Source: JAWCLZ01 sp038850275 (GTDB lineage Archaea > Halobacteriota > JAWCLZ01). Taken from it: DNA of 19,426 nucleotides. This document shows, piece after piece, positions 14,103 through 19,426 of this stretch. The notes beneath the pieces are model-generated. The model was given only the letters and a program-made list of their open reading frames with translations, was not told where the DNA came from and did no database searches. The stretch spans positions 1 to 19,426 of the forward strand of contig JAWCLZ010000024.1 in NCBI GenBank assembly GCA_038850275.1. The letters run 5' to 3'. A program made the translations under genes and the position numbers. The first letter of the stretch is position 1, and each line of letters starts with the position of its first letter.

Positions 14103-15296
14103 TTATTTCTCGAACATTAAATTCATGAGCTCGTGGCCCTTGATATAGCCATATCCTCCTTGCTTCGCTGCAACTTCGTTGAATACTTCAACATCGTCTT
14201 TTTCATCTTTCGAGGACATTATAGCAAAGGGCACAGGCTCACTGGAATGGGTTCTAAGCGTGAGGGGAGTTGGATGATCCGGGCATATTAATATTTTATA
14301 TGAAGAGAATTTTTTTATGCCCCTTAAAATCCCGCCTACTACGTATCTATCGAAGTCCTCGATTGCCTTCAGCTTAAGCTCAATGCTACCTTGATGGGAA
14401 GCTTCATCTGGTGCTTCCACGTGAACGCAGATGAAGTCCATTTCCTTAAGTGCTTTTAGGGCATACTCAGCTTTTCCTCTATAATTGGTATCAAAATAGC
14501 CTGTTATACCAGGTACATTTATGATCTTAAGACCTGCATACATCGCAATTCCCCTTAGAAGATCAACCGCGCTTATCATGCCTCCTTCCACTCCAAATTT
14601 ATCTTTAAAAGAAGGAAGTTCAGGCCTCCTCCCTTGCCCCCACATCCAGATCATATTTGCTTGATTTTTCCCGAGTTCTCTGCGCTTTCTATTTATCTCG
14701 TGGGACTCAAGAATTGATTTGGATTTTAATATCAAATTAGTTAAGAACTTCGCCTGTCGAGCTTTTCCCTTTGGGAAGTATTTCTCAATTTCAAGTCCAA
14801 TTATATCGTGGGGAGGTGTGCACTGTACTTTTTCAAATTCAAGATCTCTTATTACGAGGAGATTGCGATAGCTCACCCCTGGGTAGAATCTAACTTTTTC
14901 ATTGCCAAGTGCTTTATCTATAAATGGCATGAGTTCCCTTGCTTCCTCGGTTGTTATATGGCCAGCGCTGTAGTCAAGTAGGGTTCCATCATTTTCAGTG
15001 ATTAAATTGCATCTGAAGGCAACATCTTTTTTACCAAGTTTTATCCCAGCGCTCGCTGCTTCAAGCGGCCCTCTACCAGTATAATACTTTCGCGGGTCAA
15101 ATCCAAGGATGGAGAGGTTTGCCACATCGCTCCCTGGTTCCATTCCATCGGGGACATTTCTTGCCATTCCACATTTACCGTGCTTAGCTATGTAGTCCAT
15201 ATTTGGCGTGCTTGCAACTTCTAATGGCGTTCTTCCATTCAATTCCTTAATGGGATAATCTGCCATTCCATCGCCAATTATAACCACGTATTTCAT
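14103..15296 (-). CDS. apgM: Cofactor-independent phosphoglycerate mutase, archaeal (ApgM)
   Basis: Interconverts 3- and 2-phosphoglycerate in glycolysis and gluconeogenesis; a member of the alkaline phosphatase superfamily. 397 residues, normal for ApgM. Motifs: IGDGMADYPIKELNGRTPLE (7-26) with metal ligand Asp9; MEPGSDVANLSILGFDP (52-68), which carries the catalytic Ser; YYTGRGPLEAASAG (71-84); MIWMWGQGRRP (215-225); HVEAPDEASHQG (292-303) and CPDHPTPLTLRTHSSEPVPF (338-357) with further metal ligands. The ATG start has no ribosome binding site, but TATA-like sequences (ATAAATAT, about 15313-15322, and a longer AT stretch beyond) lie just upstream, so a leaderless mRNA is likely. Related to the DeoB/iPGM families, but the sequence fits ApgM. 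Confidence 0.95.
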   Translation of the reverse strand: MKYVVIIGDGMADYPIKELNGRTPLEVASTPNMDYIAKHGKCGMARNVPDGMEPGSDVANLSILGFDPRKYYTGRGPLEAASAGIKLGKKDVAFRCNLITENDGTLLDYSAGHITTEEARELMPFIDKALGNEKVRFYPGVSYRNLLVIRDLEFEKVQCTPPHDIIGLEIEKYFPKGKARQAKFLTNLILKSKSILESHEINRKRRELGKNQANMIWMWGQGRRPELPSFKDKFGVEGGMISAVDLLRGIAMYAGLKIINVPGITGYFDTNYRGKAEYALKALKEMDFICVHVEAPDEASHQGSIELKLKAIEDFDRYVVGGILRGIKKFSSYKILICPDHPTPLTLRTHSSEPVPFAIMSSKDEKDDVEVFNEVAAKQGGYGYIKGHELMNLMFEK

Positions 15297-15396
15297 GCTG
15301 GGATTAAAAATTGCATATTTATGATATATAATATATGCTATATTTGATTTTGATTTGTTTAATTTCTGCTATTTCGAAAGAATACTAGCCTTATTA

Positions 15397-15468
15397 GTAT
15401 TATTTACCTGGTATTATTCCTTGTATTATTTTAGTATTATTGCTTGGTATTATTAGCCTGGTATTATT
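15397..15468. repeat. Array of six GTATTATT units at the pspAA 3' end
   Basis: GTATTATT occurs at 15397, 15411, 15423, 15434, 15447 and 15461, spaced 11-14 bases. The longer unit CCTGGTATTATTCC is present at 15407-15420 and again at 15457-15470. The last two units lie partly or wholly inside the pspAA coding end and stop codon. On the pspAA sense strand each reads AATAATAC. Confidence 0.85.
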
Positions 15469-15731
15469 CCCTCACCAGTGAATATCTTTCTAGCTTCCTC
15501 TAGAGTTAAATCCTCAGGAGGGATGATGAGCTGGGATTCAACTATTATCCTTGGATCCAATGGCTTGCCCTTTTTTCTCACTAAATTGATCATCCTTAGT
15601 AATTCTTTTCTAAAGTTTTTTTCATCCCCCTTTGCAACGAGTTCAACGATTTTATTATCAATTTTATTAAGTTGATCTAGAATGCTGCTTTTAACTTCAT
15701 ATTGCTGGTCTCCCATTATGCGTATGATCAT
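15453..15731 (-). CDS. pspAA: PspA-associated protein PspAA
   Basis: 92 residues matching, from memory, the PspAA domain that accompanies PspA in archaea and Actinobacteria: N-terminal MIIRIMGDQQYEV, a middle helix with LDQLNKIDNKIVELVAKGDE, and the C-terminal pattern LIIPPEDLTLEEARKIFTGEGIIPG (shortened pieces). Its start codon overlaps the pspA stop as ATGA (15728-15731), and a strong GAGGTGAG ribosome binding site precedes it inside pspA. Family knowledge places it as a partner of PspA in membrane-stress response; the biochemical role is not established here. The 3' end is part of a GTATTATT repeat array. Confidence 0.85.
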   Translation of the reverse strand: MIIRIMGDQQYEVKSSILDQLNKIDNKIVELVAKGDEKNFRKELLRMINLVRKKGKPLDPRIIVESQLIIPPEDLTLEEARKIFTGEGIIPG

Positions 15732-16426
15732 TTTCTCACCTCTTGCTTTAATATAGCAAGTTCTTTTTCAACATCACTGGCGACTCTCAGCTCTGCAAGC
15801 TGGCGCTCAACTTCATCTCTGCTGCTGGTTAAGTCAACTAAGGTACCCCTCGCAACTAGCTCTTCAAGAGCAGCTGCTCTAGCTTTCATTTTCTCGGTTT
15901 TATCCTCTGCACGCTGAATAGTTATGCCAATGTCTTCCATCTCCTCTGATATACCAGTGACTGCTTCAGTAATTTTAACCTGTGCCTCCGCGGCTGTATA
16001 GGTTGCCTTTATCGTTTCCTTCCTTGTTCTGAATTCCTCCACTTTTGCGCTTAATCTTCTCTCACTTGCAATCAATTTTTGTTCCTCTAGTTCAAGCTGT
16101 GCTATTTGCGCTGAAATAGAATCTATTTGCTCCATGGTTTGACGCTTGCGCTCAAGTGCGAGTTTTGCTAAGTCGTCTCTCCCAATTGCAACTGCCTCTC
16201 TTGCTTGAGCATTTAGTTTATTCACAGTTTCCTCGAGCTTTGCTTTCTGTAATTCTAAGCGCTTCTTAGAGGTTACAACGTCCGCTATTCCCCGCTTAAC
16301 TTTTTGAAGAAGCTCAAGCTGCTTTTCATAGGAATAGTCCAAAGTCTCCCTGGGATCTTCGAAGGTGTCAAGAATCTTTTGAACCTTTGCCTTAACTGCA
16401 GTGCTAATTCGGTTAATAAGGCTCAT
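15728..16426 (-). CDS. pspA: PspA/IM30 (Vipp1) family membrane-remodelling protein
   Basis: A 232-residue, almost entirely helical coiled-coil protein of the ESCRT-III-like PspA/IM30 family, which binds and protects the cell membrane on its cytoplasmic face. It starts with the amphipathic helix MSLINRISTAVKAKVQKIL and then the conserved DTFEDPRETLDYSYEKQ. Long helices with Leu/Glu/Lys heptads follow. I choose the ATG at 16424-16426 rather than the GTG three codons upstream: the family normally begins MSLxxR, and the upstream GTGATC matches the core of the archaeal ribosome binding site rather than a start. It is paired with pspAA by a 4-nt overlap. It is divergent from tRNA-Gly. Confidence 0.93.
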   Translation of the reverse strand: MSLINRISTAVKAKVQKILDTFEDPRETLDYSYEKQLELLQKVKRGIADVVTSKKRLELQKAKLEETVNKLNAQAREAVAIGRDDLAKLALERKRQTMEQIDSISAQIAQLELEEQKLIASERRLSAKVEEFRTRKETIKATYTAAEAQVKITEAVTGISEEMEDIGITIQRAEDKTEKMKARAAALEELVARGTLVDLTSSRDEVERQLAELRVASDVEKELAILKQEVRK

Positions 16427-16448
16427 AGTGATCACTAAAAGATTAATT

Positions 16449-16460
16449 TCATATATAATT
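16449..16460 (-). promoter_or_regulatory. TATA box candidate for pspA-pspAA
   Basis: TCATATATAATT on the plus strand (AATTATATATGA on the minus strand), centred about 28 bases upstream of the pspA ATG. This implies a very short leader. Confidence 0.42.
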
Positions 16461-16522
16461 ATTGGCTGTCGTTCTGGTAATGAGCGAAAGAATTAAATTT
16501 TCAAGAATTGACCTATAATTAA

Positions 16523-16609
16523 GCGCCGATGGTCTAGCGGTTATGACTGAGGCCTTCCAACTTTTCAGGGAGATAGCCTCTAACCCGGGTTCGAATCCCG
16601 GTCGGCGCA
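16523..16609 (+). tRNA. tRNA-Gly(UCC) with a 15-nt intron
   Basis: Acceptor arms GCGCCGA (16523-16529) and TCGGCGC (16602-16608) pair fully, with A16609 as discriminator and no encoded CCA. The T arm contains GGTTCGAATCC. The anticodon stem GAGGC/GCCTC encloses the loop CUUCCAA once the intron is removed, giving anticodon UCC (16556-16558). The intron is 16560-16574 (ACTTTTCAGGGAGAT), at the canonical position 37/38. It folds into a bulge-helix-bulge: CUUC pairs with GGAG (four pairs), with three-base bulges CAA and AUA cut between their second and third bases, plus a two-pair CU/AG mini-helix with a UUUC loop. A T-run (16610-16615) follows as terminator. AATTAAAT about 30 bases upstream may be its TATA box. 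Confidence 0.95.
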
Positions 16610-16630
16610 TTTTTTAAATGCATCGAAAGG

Positions 16631-16640
16631 AATTTATACC
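16631..16640 (+). promoter_or_regulatory. TATA box candidate for the rpl18e operon
   Basis: AATTTATACC follows a purine-rich CGAAAGG that could serve as BRE. It lies about 50 bases before the rpl18e ATG, between the tRNA-Gly terminator and the GAGGAGTGAG ribosome binding site (16678-16687). Confidence 0.45.
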
Positions 16641-16687
16641 CCTGCTGTAAATAATATCGGTTTCAGATTTTTGAATCGAGGAGTGAG

Positions 16688-17050
16688 ATGAAGCGGATAA
16701 GAAAGACCAATTCAAGGATAATCAAGTTAATTAATGATTTAAAGGCAAAATCAAGGGAGCAAAATGTTAAGATCTGGAGGGACATCGCTGAGAGGCTTGA
16801 GGGGCCTAGGAGAAATTATGCTGAAGTTAATCTCAGCAGAATCAATCGCTATACTAAGGAGAATGAAGTTATAGTTGTACCTGGCAAGGTACTTGGGAGT
16901 GGAACTTTAGATCACGCCGTAACTGTAGCTGCGCTTGATTTTAGCAGCTCAGCTGCTAAGCAAATTTTGAGTTTAAATGGCAAATGCTTGACTATAGAGG
17001 AGCTCTTGAATTTAAATCCAAAGGGCAGAGGAGTGAGGATCTTTCAATAG
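16688..17050 (+). CDS. rpl18e: Large-subunit ribosomal protein L18e
   Basis: 120 residues, normal for archaeal L18e. Typical sequence: TNSRIIKLINDLKAKSREQN near the start, IWRDIAERLEGPRR (29-42), NLSRINRYTKENEVIVVPGKVLGSG (48-72, shortened pieces) and the end NPKGRGVRIFQ. It is the first gene of the conserved archaeal cluster L18e-L13-S9-RpoN, with eight bases to rpl13. The ribosome binding site GAGGAGTGAG directly precedes the ATG. Confidence 0.97.
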   Translation: MKRIRKTNSRIIKLINDLKAKSREQNVKIWRDIAERLEGPRRNYAEVNLSRINRYTKENEVIVVPGKVLGSGTLDHAVTVAALDFSSSAAKQILSLNGKCLTIEELLNLNPKGRGVRIFQ

Positions 17051-17058
17051 GTGGTAAT

Positions 17059-17484
17059 ATGGCGATCATCAATGCAGATGGGCTCATTCTAGGTAGATTA
17101 GCAAGTATCGTGGCAAAGCGACTCCTCCTTGGGGAGGAGATTGCGATTGTGAACATTGAAAAAGCTGTTATTTCAGGCAGTGAAGAAAATATATTTAAAG
17201 AGTATAAAGCAATGAGGGATAAGGGAAGCAGGGAGAAGGGGCCTTATTTCCCTAGAATGCCTGATCAAATAATGAAGAGAACCATAAGAGGCATGCTTCC
17301 ATATAGGCAGAAGAAAGGAAGGGAGGCACTGGCGAGGTTAAGAATATATATAGGTATACCAGATGAGCTTAAAAGCAAGGAAAAGGAATTTGAGAGCATA
17401 GAGCTAGCTTCGATGTCTAGATTAAGCTCAGCTAGATATATGACACTAGGTGAAGTGAGTAAAATGCTGGGTGCGAAGTTCTGA
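17059..17484 (+). CDS. rpl13: Large-subunit ribosomal protein L13
   Basis: 141 residues. The frame is open further upstream inside rpl18e, but the ATG at 17059 has an AGGTGG ribosome binding site and gives the canonical archaeal start (IINADGLILGRLASIVAKRLL). Other family features: IVNIEKAVISGSEENIF, the loop RGMLPYRQKKGREALARLRIYIGIP, and the C-terminal MTLGEVSKMLGAKF. It binds 23S rRNA early in large-subunit assembly. It lies nine bases from rps9, whose ribosome binding site overlaps the rpl13 stop. Confidence 0.97.
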   Translation: MAIINADGLILGRLASIVAKRLLLGEEIAIVNIEKAVISGSEENIFKEYKAMRDKGSREKGPYFPRMPDQIMKRTIRGMLPYRQKKGREALARLRIYIGIPDELKSKEKEFESIELASMSRLSSARYMTLGEVSKMLGAKF

Positions 17485-17493
17485 GGTGAATCA

Positions 17494-17895
17494 ATGGTTA
17501 AAGTGGTATGTGCAAGTGGTAAGCGGAAGACCGCGATTGCTAGAGCAATTTTAAGAAAAGGTAAGGGAAGGGTTAGATTCAATAAGATTCCAGTTGAAAT
17601 AGTTGAGCCTGAACTCATTCGCTTAAAACTCCTAGAGCCACTTATCCTCGCGGGCTCTATTGTGAATGAAATAGATATAGATGTAGAAGCTAGAGGAGGG
17701 GGGTTTGCAGGACAAGCTGATGCTGCTAGAACTGCGATTGCCCGCGGCTTAGTGGAATATACAGGGGATCCCGCGCTTAGAGAGACTTTCTTAGCGCACG
17801 ATAGAACTTTACTAGTTAACGATGTTCGCTTGAAAGAACCAAAGAAAATGGGTGGGAGGGGAGCGAGAAAGCGAAGGCAGAAGTCCTACAGGTGA
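17494..17895 (+). CDS. rps9: Small-subunit ribosomal protein S9
   Basis: 133 residues with the S9 pattern: GKRKTAIARAILRKGKGRVRFN (shortened here), PLILAG, then VEARGGGFAGQADAARTAIAR with the conserved GGGxxGQAxAxR motif, and the basic tail KKMGGRGARKRRQKSYR that reaches the P-site tRNA. GAGGTGA at 17481-17487 overlaps the L13 stop and serves as ribosome binding site. It ends seven bases before rpoN. Confidence 0.97.
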   Translation: MVKVVCASGKRKTAIARAILRKGKGRVRFNKIPVEIVEPELIRLKLLEPLILAGSIVNEIDIDVEARGGGFAGQADAARTAIARGLVEYTGDPALRETFLAHDRTLLVNDVRLKEPKKMGGRGARKRRQKSYR

Positions 17896-17902
17896 GGAAA
17901 TT

Positions 17903-18091
17903 ATGATACCTGTGCGTTGCTTCACATGTGGAAAGGTAATATCAAGTGTGTGGGATGAATACAAGCGTAGAACGCAGCAGGGAGAACCACCGGGTAAAGT
18001 GCTTGATGAACTGGGTATTACAAGATATTGCTGCCGACGTATGCTACTCTCTCACGTTGAATTAATAGATGCAATTTCACCTTACCACTAA
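17903..18091 (+). CDS. rpoN: DNA-directed RNA polymerase subunit N
   Basis: 62 residues (eukaryotic Rpb10 homologue), a zinc-binding assembly subunit of RNA polymerase. It begins MIPVRCFTCGKVISSVWDEY and ends with the CC motif in GITRYCCRRMLLSHVELID; zinc ligands are C6, C9, C43 and C44. The frame is open from 17852, but the ATG at 17903 has GGTGAGG upstream and gives the universal MIPVRC start. Its TAA stop (18089-18091) is directly followed by the first base of tRNA-Pro. rpoK, which often comes next in related archaea, is not here. Confidence 0.97.
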   Translation: MIPVRCFTCGKVISSVWDEYKRRTQQGEPPGKVLDELGITRYCCRRMLLSHVELIDAISPYH

Positions 18092-18166
18092 GGGGTTGTG
18101 GGGTAGCTTGGTTCATCCTACGGCGTTCGGGACGCCGTGACCTGAGTTCAAATCTCAGCAACCCCA
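18092..18166 (+). tRNA. tRNA-Pro(CGG)
   Basis: Acceptor arms GGGGTTG (18092-18098) and CAACCCC (18159-18165) pair fully, with A18166 as discriminator and no encoded CCA. The anticodon stem CGGCG/CGCCG carries the loop UUCGGGA, so the anticodon is CGG (Pro). The T arm is CTGAG-TTCAAAT-CTCAG and the D arm GGGTAGCTTGGTTCATCC. There is no intron. The first base follows the rpoN stop codon with no spacer, so the tRNA is either processed out of the rpoN transcript by RNase P or made from a promoter inside rpoN. Confidence 0.95.
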
Positions 18167-18169
18167 TGC

Positions 18170-18175
18170 TTTTTT
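18170..18175 (+). terminator. T-run after tRNA-Pro
   Basis: Six T (18170-18175), three bases after the tRNA, probably end the rpl18e-rpl13-rps9-rpoN-tRNA-Pro transcript. Confidence 0.55.
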
Positions 18176-18396
18176 ACAAGCTTTGATCTTCCTGTATGAA
18201 ATTTCCATGCCAAGTATGATACCACACAACTCCTGAATAGCCATTTACATCAAGCATTCCACATCTTGCCATCTTTTTTAACATCGAAGTGATAGTAGCC
18301 GTAAAACAAGCCGCTTTCTTCAGCTTGCGTACCTGGCAGCCTAGAATCTAGAAATTGTTGAGCAAGCTTTTTACTTGCTTTAAGCTTCCATTTGAA
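18174..18396 (-). pseudogene. Frameshifted, 5'-truncated remnant of a small WYHTWHG-type protein
   Basis: On the minus strand two frames join into one protein-like sequence. The first runs from 18396 through KKLAQQFLDSRLPGTQAE (part) and FYGYYHFDVKKDGKM. At about 18261 a frameshift (one base extra or two missing) leads to GMLDVNGYSGVVWYHTWHG and NFIQEDQSL, ending at TAA (18174-18176). From memory, the pattern FYGYYxFxVxxDGKIxGMLSVNGYTGxVWYHTWHG is shared by the C-termini of small secreted, PepSY-like proteins in archaea and bacteria. There is no start codon; a TAA at 18397-18399 closes the frame upstream, and no N-terminal half is recognisable before the next gene. Together this makes it a decayed fragment of about 74 codons. 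A sequencing error could explain the frameshift but not the missing N-terminus. Confidence 0.7.
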
Positions 18397-18472
18397 TTAT
18401 AGGAAGTGCCACTGCTTACAAGCATATTTCACCCATCATCTGAGTCAAATATCTCATCATATTTCCATAGTA

Positions 18473-18967
18473 CTATCTCAATTCCACTATCTCGGCCTTA
18501 TTTCTCTTCACATCATATATTGCAATGCTTTTCCTCCCAGTGAGCATGCCACTTGCTTCCCCTGGGTTTATCAGCAAAGTTTCACCTTGGATTATTCTTG
18601 CTTCATGAGTGTGTGCTCTTATAACTGCTTTATAGATATTACTCTTGATAAGTGCGCTTACTATTGCTTCCACTGTACCATGGAGGAAGCAAATTCGCTC
18701 TCCATTTATCACTATCTCTCCAAATTCCTCGTATACCTCTGCTCCAAGAGCTTCTAAGCGCCTGCGCAGAGTATAGCGATCGCCATCGTTGTTGCCGAAT
18801 ACAACTTTGAGTTTTGGTTGAAGTGTTTTGAAGAGTGGTGTTACACTGGGTGCAATTATATCTCCGCAGTGGATAACTTGGCTTACTTTTTGCTCGTTGA
18901 AAAATGCTATTGCTTTATTTATTGCCTCAATATTATCATGCGTATCTGCCATTATTCCAATTTTCAT
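18473..18967 (-). CDS. MJ0936/YfcE-like metallophosphoesterase
   Basis: A small calcineurin-like phosphoesterase of 164 residues, normal for the family. Metal-binding motifs: DTH (Asp8, His10), GD (Asp36), GNND (Asn59), His96 in FLHG, and AHTH (His119, His121), where the usual GHTH Gly is Ala. The end INPGEASGMLTGRKSIAIYD is also typical. Family members hydrolyse phosphodiesters in vitro; the physiological substrate is usually unknown. There is no ribosome binding site before the ATG; a TATA-like GATATATC lies about 20 bases upstream, inside one copy of a repeat derived from the end of the next gene, suggesting a leaderless transcript. Confidence 0.92.
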   Translation of the reverse strand: MKIGIMADTHDNIEAINKAIAFFNEQKVSQVIHCGDIIAPSVTPLFKTLQPKLKVVFGNNDGDRYTLRRRLEALGAEVYEEFGEIVINGERICFLHGTVEAIVSALIKSNIYKAVIRAHTHEARIIQGETLLINPGEASGMLTGRKSIAIYDVKRNKAEIVELR

Positions 18968-18986
18968 AGGTATAGTATTTTTGATA

Positions 18987-19041
18987 TATCCATAAAAAGA
19001 GCACGCTGTTAAATCATCAAATTATCCATAAGAAAAGCACG
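18987..19041. repeat. Imperfect direct repeat at the 3' end of the DUF155-like gene
   Basis: TATCCATAAAAAGAGCACG (18987-19005) and TATCCATAAGAAAAGCACG (19023-19041) match at 17 of 19 positions, 36 bases apart. The second copy encodes the C-terminal residues of the minus-strand gene just before its stop; the first lies between that stop and the phosphoesterase gene. Confidence 0.8.
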
Positions 19042-19426
19042 ATTTCAAATGCTATTAATAGAACTATTGATATTTCAAGTATCATTGCGATTTTACTATA
19101 GGAGATCTCCTGACTGGTGTTGTATAGTTCTTGTAGAGTGTGGATTTTTTCCTCCACTATTTTTTCAAATTCATTAACTTTTAAAATCTTTAGAATTCGC
19201 TCATAGGCTGATTGATAATACCAATCTGGAGTTATCTTCACTGGGTTCATTAGATCTTCAATATTGTCTAGTATATCTAAATGCATCTCGCTTACCTTCA
19301 GCAAGGCTTTTTCTAGCTTACGAGGTGCTTGGCTGAAGATTAGTGGTTTTTGAGCTAGTCTTATCGCGTTATATGCTTCTTCAATTTCGCTATCGATGCG
19401 CCAATCATAGGCGTGAAAAGTTAGCG
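19017..19426 (-). CDS. Probable RMD1/YagE (DUF155) family protein, C-terminal part (5' partial)
   Basis: The frame is open to the right window edge (at least 135 codons), so the start lies outside; the internal TTG at 19304 is not a credible start. Visible: a helical segment (EIEEAYNAIRLAQKPLIFSQ), a long helical region with KIVEEKIHTLQELYNTSQEI, and one C-terminal membrane helix (IAMILEISIVLLIAFEIVLF, then LWII) at the very end. The order of helical pairing region, LQELYN-type helix and a single membrane helix at the C-terminus resembles the RMD1/DUF155 family (RMND1 in mitochondria), whose molecular function is not well defined. The assignment rests on the C-terminal part only. Confidence 0.55.
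   Translation of the reverse strand, partial: LTFHAYDWRIDSEIEEAYNAIRLAQKPLIFSQAPRKLEKALLKVSEMHLDILDNIEDLMNPVKITPDWYYQSAYERILKILKVNEFEKIVEEKIHTLQELYNTSQEISYSKIAMILEISIVLLIAFEIVLFLWII

Noticed and set aside
15397..15470. CRISPR-like array of GTATTATT units
   Set aside because: Units are only 8 bases at 11-14-base spacing with no unique spacers of CRISPR length and no cas genes.
16984..17058. N-terminal extension of L13 overlapping rpl18e
   Set aside because: The frame is open, but the ATG at 17059 has an AGGTGG ribosome binding site and gives the canonical L13 start.
17852..17902. N-terminal extension of RpoN inside rps9
   Set aside because: RpoN starts universally with MIPVRC, found at 17903 with a good ribosome binding site.
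18092..18176. Integration site of a mobile element at tRNA-Pro
   Set aside because: No integrase gene and no direct repeat of the tRNA 3' end is visible; only a pseudogene fragment lies downstream.
18392..18757. Plus-strand 121-aa ORF opposite the phosphoesterase gene
   Set aside because: It overlaps a clear phosphoesterase gene on the other strand, has low-complexity Cys/His/Tyr composition and no ribosome binding site.

Overview
The window comes from an archaeon with an AT-rich genome and euryarchaeal-type gene content. The evidence is the L18e-L13-S9-RpoN operon, archaeal PheRS and TrpRS, aEF-1beta behind a CxxC zinc-finger protein, the archaeal phosphoglycerate mutase ApgM, a two-repeat tRNA-splicing endonuclease, a tRNA-Gly with a bulge-helix-bulge intron, TATA-like boxes instead of -35/-10 promoters, and GGTGA-type ribosome binding sites. 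A 10-N gap shows that this is a scaffolded draft assembly. The exact lineage cannot be fixed from the sequence alone.

Layout. 1-3560: nitrogen assimilation, with the C-terminal part of a GltB-like glutamate synthase subunit, a possible 51-residue ORF, an unknown 75-residue gene and glnA. 3588-4863: a small winged-helix protein, an unknown 195-residue protein and MscL. 5147-6251: endA, convergent with a minus-strand block. 6287-11904: on the minus strand, trpS-pheS-pheT (overlapping genes), then a small Cys-containing protein and an unknown 244-residue protein. 11905-12395: a 491-nt gap with no convincing gene. 12396-13418: a GalT-like nucleotidyltransferase. 13570-14016: zinc-finger protein plus aEF-1beta. 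14103-15296: apgM. 15453-16426: pspA-pspAA membrane-stress pair. 16523-18166: tRNA-Gly(UCC) with intron, rpl18e-rpl13-rps9-rpoN, then tRNA-Pro(CGG) starting on the base after the rpoN stop. 18174-18396: a frameshifted pseudogene remnant. 18473-18967: an MJ0936/YfcE-like phosphoesterase. 19017-19426: the C-terminal part of a probable RMD1/DUF155 membrane protein, cut by the window edge.

How the genes work together. Most of the window is translation machinery (two aminoacyl-tRNA synthetases, tRNA splicing, ribosomal proteins, an elongation factor, an RNA polymerase subunit), plus GS/GOGAT nitrogen assimilation and membrane homeostasis (MscL, PspA/PspAA). The EndA encoded here should excise the intron of the tRNA-Gly encoded here.

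The most unusual signals are these. Short tandem duplications recur at gene 3' ends, several spanning the stop codon (mscL, the 89-aa gene, pheT, pspAA, the DUF155 gene). rpoN and tRNA-Pro abut with zero spacing. The N-gap inside pheS appears to be over-sized: family knowledge suggests that only one base is missing. No defence system, CRISPR array or mobile element was found, and I do not see a clear new multi-gene system.
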